A DNA stretch of 53,631 nucleotides from Pseudomonadota bacterium (GTDB lineage Bacteria > Pseudomonadota > Gammaproteobacteria > Burkholderiales > Thiobacillaceae). The notes beneath the pieces were generated by a model. That model was given only the letters and a program-made list of their open reading frames with translations. It ran no database searches and was not told the origin of the DNA. Both the position numbers and the translations under genes were made by a program. Shown piece after piece: positions 50,698 to 53,631 of the stretch (position 1 is its first letter; each line of letters starts with the position of its first letter). Location of the stretch: NCBI GenBank assembly GCA_030653935.1, contig JAURYL010000040.1, positions 1 through 53,631 on the forward strand, given 5' to 3'.

Positions 50698-53193
50698 ATG
50701 AACCGCCTACGCCGCCTCCCCCTGAGCATCTGGCAACCGCTGGCGGTGTTTCTGGCCTTTGCCGGGCTGCTGGCGGCAGAAGCGGTTGTCAGCGGTTTGC
50801 CGCTCTGGCTGGCCGCATTGGGAATGGCCGCGCTGCTTGCTCTGGTGCTGCATTTCACCGTGGTACGGCCGGCCGCGTATCTGCTGCAAGCGGCGGGCCA
50901 GCTGGCCAGAGGTGAAAGCACGGGCGAGATACAGACTGGCGGCGTTAGCGAGCTGTCCGAAATGGCGGATACCCTCAACTTTATCTACCGCCGCTTCCGG
51001 ACCAACGTGGACGCCCTGCGGCTGGCCGCCACCGCCTTCGAGACCCATGAGGGCATCGTCATCACTGATCCACGGGGACGCGTGCTGCGGGTCAACCGCG
51101 CGTTCAGCAAATTGACCGGCTACGCCGCCGAGGAGGTGCTGGGCCGCAACGCGCGCCGCCTCCTGGCACGGCACCCGGATTGCGCCAACTATCGCAAGAT
51201 CGGCAGCGCGTTACGGCAGCAAGACTACTGGGAAGGCGAGATATGGAAACGCCGCAAGGAACGCGGCCCCTGCCTGGTCTGGCTGAGAATAACCGCGGTG
51301 CGAGACGAGAGCGGAAACCTCACCAATTACGTCGGCGCCACGCTGGATCTCTCGGAAATCGACGATGAACGTGCCAAAACCCAGCGCGCCGCCGCCGAGG
51401 AACATGCCATCGGCGAATTGCTGCGCCTGGCGCTACAACCATTCGACAGCACGGTGTTTCTGCAGCGCAGTCTGGAAGCTATGCTGGCTTCGGTTTCCTG
51501 GCTGAATCTGCTGCCCAAGGGGGTTATTTTCATCAACGAAGCGGAAGCGGGGGAGGAGGTGCTGCGCATGGTCGCCTCGCATAACCTGGAACCCGCCCAG
51601 GTGGACACCTGCGCGCGGGTGCCTCTGGGACGCTGCCTTTGCGGCGCGGTGGCGCTGTCGCGCAGCGCGCAATTCACCGCTTGCGTCGATGCCCGCCACG
51701 AAACCCGCTACCTGGGCATCATGCCCCACGCCCACTATGCCCTGCCCATTCTGGCCGACCACCGGTTGCTGGGCGTGCTCGCGCTCTACCTGCCCGAGGG
51801 GCATAGCCACTCAACTCAGGAAGAGGCTTTTCTCAACCGCGTCACCGACGTGTTGAGCATCGGCCTGTCGATGCGCCAGGCCCGCGCGGAAGTGGCCTAT
51901 CACGCCCGGCACGACCCGCTGACCGGACTGCCCAATCGCCATTTGCTGCTGGAACGGCTACAGCAGGAAATGGCCATGGCGCGGCGGCGCAAAGCCTTCG
52001 GCGCGGTATTGTTCATCGATCTGGACAACTTCAAGACCTTCAACGATGCCCTCGGCCATGCCAGCGGCGATGCACTGCTAAGCCAGATCGCCGAGCGCCT
52101 GACGCAACGGGTTCGCGCTGGAGACACGGTGGTGCGACACGGCGGCGACGAGTTTCTCGTGGTGCTGCCGGATCTGGGTAACGATAAAACCCTGGCCAGC
52201 TACGAAGCGCGCCGGGTGGCGGACAAACTGCGCGACGGCATCATCGAGCCGATCTATCTGGGCGGCCGCCAGTTGCATGTCACTCCCAGCATGGGCATCA
52301 CCCTGTTTCCCCACAATGGCGACGATCCGGAAGCCGTGTTGCAACACGCCGAGGTGGCCATGTACCGCGCCAAACAGGCCGGGCGCGACACCACCCGCTT
52401 TTATGCACCGGACATGCAGGCGGCGGCCGAGTCGCGGCTGCAACTGCAAAACGACCTGCGCCATGCCCTGAACGCGGATGAGCTGAAGCTGCACTACCAG
52501 CCCCAGATCGATAGCCTGGGACGCCTGCGCGGCGTCGAAGCCTTGCTGCGCTGGAACCATGGCAAACGCGGCATGATCTCGCCCGCCGAGTTCATCCCCA
52601 TCGCGGAAGAAACCGGTCTGATCCTGGCAATCGGCCATTGGGTACTGCAACAGGCCTGCCGCCAAATCGTGGCCTGGCAGCAGGCGGGGGTGAACCTGGG
52701 CAGCGTGGCTGTGAACGTCAGCGCGCGCCAGTTCCACCAGGCAGATTTCGTGGCGCGGGTGGAGCGGATTCTGGCGGAGACCGGCGCCGACCCGCGCTTG
52801 CTCGAACTGGAACTGACCGAAAGCGTATTGATCGGCAACCTGACCGAGGCGGTGGACAAGATGCAGGTGCTTCGCCGCCGGGGCGTGCGCTTTTCCATCG
52901 ACGATTTCGGTACCGGCTATTCCTCTCTGGCTTACCTGAAGCAGTTGCCGCTGGATCGCTTGAAGATCGACCAGTCCTTCGTGCGGGAACTGACGCTGGA
53001 TTCCAGGGATGCCGCCATCATTCGCGCCGTGCTGTCGATTGCCGGCCATCTGGGCTTCGAAGTGGTGGCCGAAGGGGTGGAAACCGAGGCACAACGCCTG
53101 GCCTTGCTGGAAATGGGTTGCACGCTGTTTCAGGGTTACCATCTTGGCCGACCCATGGCAGCTGCCGAGTTGCCGCTGCACCTGACGCCATGA
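50698..53193 (+). CDS. PAS-GAF-GGDEF-EAL c-di-GMP enzyme
   Basis: This 831-residue inner-membrane protein has two N-terminal helices (about 10-60), a HAMP-like linker, a PAS domain (about 110-230), a GAF domain (about 240-395), GGDEF (482-486) and EAL. The cyclase site is intact with an I-site RAGD five residues earlier. The phosphodiesterase motif is ALL after Glu614 (VEALLRW), and DDFGTGYSS is present, so both activities are possible. ATG 50698 has GAGGTGG upstream. It is expressed from the sigma-54 promoter. A further gene starts 13 bases downstream. Confidence 0.9.
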   Translation: MNRLRRLPLSIWQPLAVFLAFAGLLAAEAVVSGLPLWLAALGMAALLALVLHFTVVRPAAYLLQAAGQLARGESTGEIQTGGVSELSEMADTLNFIYRRFRTNVDALRLAATAFETHEGIVITDPRGRVLRVNRAFSKLTGYAAEEVLGRNARRLLARHPDCANYRKIGSALRQQDYWEGEIWKRRKERGPCLVWLRITAVRDESGNLTNYVGATLDLSEIDDERAKTQRAAAEEHAIGELLRLALQPFDSTVFLQRSLEAMLASVSWLNLLPKGVIFINEAEAGEEVLRMVASHNLEPAQVDTCARVPLGRCLCGAVALSRSAQFTACVDARHETRYLGIMPHAHYALPILADHRLLGVLALYLPEGHSHSTQEEAFLNRVTDVLSIGLSMRQARAEVAYHARHDPLTGLPNRHLLLERLQQEMAMARRRKAFGAVLFIDLDNFKTFNDALGHASGDALLSQIAERLTQRVRAGDTVVRHGGDEFLVVLPDLGNDKTLASYEARRVADKLRDGIIEPIYLGGRQLHVTPSMGITLFPHNGDDPEAVLQHAEVAMYRAKQAGRDTTRFYAPDMQAAAESRLQLQNDLRHALNADELKLHYQPQIDSLGRLRGVEALLRWNHGKRGMISPAEFIPIAEETGLILAIGHWVLQQACRQIVAWQQAGVNLGSVAVNVSARQFHQADFVARVERILAETGADPRLLELELTESVLIGNLTEAVDKMQVLRRRGVRFSIDDFGTGYSSLAYLKQLPLDRLKIDQSFVRELTLDSRDAAIIRAVLSIAGHLGFEVVAEGVETEAQRLALLEMGCTLFQGYHLGRPMAAAELPLHLTP

Positions 53194-53206
53194 TCCACAG
53201 GACCTG

Positions 53207-53509
53207 ATGAAGAAACCCGGAACCCGCGCTTTGCACGTGCTGCTTGCCCGCAACAGCCTCTTGGCCGTTGCGGTTTTTCTGGTTGGCGCGGCCATCAGCT
53301 TTGCCGCCATGCGTTTCACCGACCACCTGCAGCAACGCAGCCTGCGCAGCGAATTCCTGCAACTGGCGAAACTGCACGCAGCCTCGTTCGAACGCGAGAT
53401 CGAGGTCAATCTGGAAGCCTCGCGCGGCCTGCAGCGCTTCCTGCAGGTGGTCCCAGCCCTCTCCAAGAATCAATTCAATCTGTATACCCAGCCACTAGTG
53501 TCCGGTTAA
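53207..53509 (+). pseudogene. CHASE-domain sensor, 3' part removed by IS
   Basis: Only about 98 residues of the original protein remain: an N-terminal membrane helix (LLAVAVFLVGAAISFAAM) and the first part of a CHASE sensor domain (FEREIEVNLEASRGLQRFLQ). The frame then runs through CTAG into the IS and stops after LVSG, as at the left end of the window. The intact gene would normally encode a histidine kinase or cyclase. It follows the GGDEF-EAL gene by 13 bases and probably shares its sigma-54 transcript. Confidence 0.8.
53495..53498. repeat. CTAG target-site tetranucleotide at the right IS junction
   Basis: CTAG separates the sensor gene from the IS terminus TGTCCGGTTAAA. It matches the left junction (133-136). 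Confidence 0.55.
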
Positions 53510-53631
53510 ATATCGAACAAATTCAATTGGTTGCATGGGTTAGGTGGCGTGGTTCTGTTGGCATCGGGCCGCAAGGCGCATGAAATCTCGGTTTTCTCGA
53601 AAACAGAGACCGACAAAATCTGTAACAAAGT
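53499..53631 (-). mobile_element. 3' end of an IS4-family insertion sequence (partial)
   Basis: The element starts with TGTCCGGTTAAAT, which is inverted at the left end of the window. It contains the 3' end of a transposase gene that runs toward the window. The left copy shows the opposite terminus, so the two flanking copies point the same way. Confidence 0.8.
53506..53631 (-). CDS. IS4-family transposase, C-terminal end only
   Basis: The minus strand encodes 41 residues before a TAA at 53508-53506. They include TLLQILSVSVFEKTEISCAL and, at the very end, NQLNLFDI. This fits the C-terminus of IS4-family transposases of the DUF4372-containing type. The rest, including the catalytic DDE residues, is outside the window. 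Confidence 0.75.
   Translation of the reverse strand, partial: TLLQILSVSVFEKTEISCALRPDANRTTPPNPCNQLNLFDI

Noticed and set aside
1..53631. The window as a circular replicon carrying one IS copy
   Set aside because: Closing the circle at CTAG would place two genes end to end, both missing their 3' parts at the same base. Two separate insertions explain the truncations better. No replication or partition gene was seen.

Overview
This window looks like a chromosomal stretch from a GC-rich proteobacterium, most likely beta- or gamma-. The pointers are a YqjD/YqjE/YqjK-type operon, NikR, AsmA, a DUF58/transglutaminase (TgpA-like) pair, several c-di-GMP proteins and a full-length cyclic beta-1,2-glucan synthase. 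I cannot name a genus. The core is very GC-rich. Positions about 11,800-23,500 look clearly less GC-rich and use different codons, which suggests an acquired island. Both window ends lie about 130 bases inside copies of one IS4-family element. Each copy abuts a CTAG and truncates a gene.

Layout. (1) 1-2,828: IS end, truncated cation/proton antiporter, a secreted Cys-pair repeat protein, a glycine-zipper lipoprotein with a duplicated 3' end, and two hairpin elements. (2) 2,879-11,656: a 2,925-residue NdvB-like cyclic glucan synthase. (3) 11,817-23,436: eight co-directional, mostly overlapping minus-strand genes. In transcription order they are a small HTH protein, an SNF2 helicase, a KilA-N protein, a RecF/OLD-like AAA ATPase, a DUF4276 TOPRIM-like protein, a beta-class adenine methyltransferase (Mod), an AlbA_2/Schlafen-like ATP-binding protein, and a type III Res helicase-nuclease. 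This is the most interesting system here: a type III-like restriction-modification operon with an SNF2 motor and an inserted ATPase-TOPRIM pair. (4) 23,574-24,108: a mosaic relic of a second ndvB, so the island lies between two near-identical copies of the ndvB 3' end.

(5) 24,404-29,689: a signalling operon with a cytoplasmic hybrid histidine kinase, a REC-GGDEF response regulator, a REC-PAS protein and a Crp/Fnr-type regulator. (6) 30,035-38,162: a secreted repeat protein with a peptidoglycan-binding domain, the yqjD-yqjE-yqjK-like operon, AsmA, a DUF2157/GDYXXLXY pair, an HTH protein and a Tat-exported dienelactone hydrolase. (7) 38,654-45,251: MFS transporter, FGGY kinase, a PilZ-like protein, DUF58, TgpA-like transglutaminase and NikR. 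(8) 45,371-53,509: a 1,170-residue secreted orphan, then a sigma-54 activator diverging from a PAS-GAF-GGDEF-EAL protein. A textbook -24/-12 promoter and an upstream perfect palindrome lie between these two. A CHASE-domain sensor cut by the right-hand IS ends the window.

The intergenic spaces hold many hairpin/MITE-like elements of several families. One seems to have been absorbed into the Mod coding sequence, and another appears to provide the ribosome binding site of the 1,170-residue gene. I saw no tRNA, rRNA or CRISPR array.
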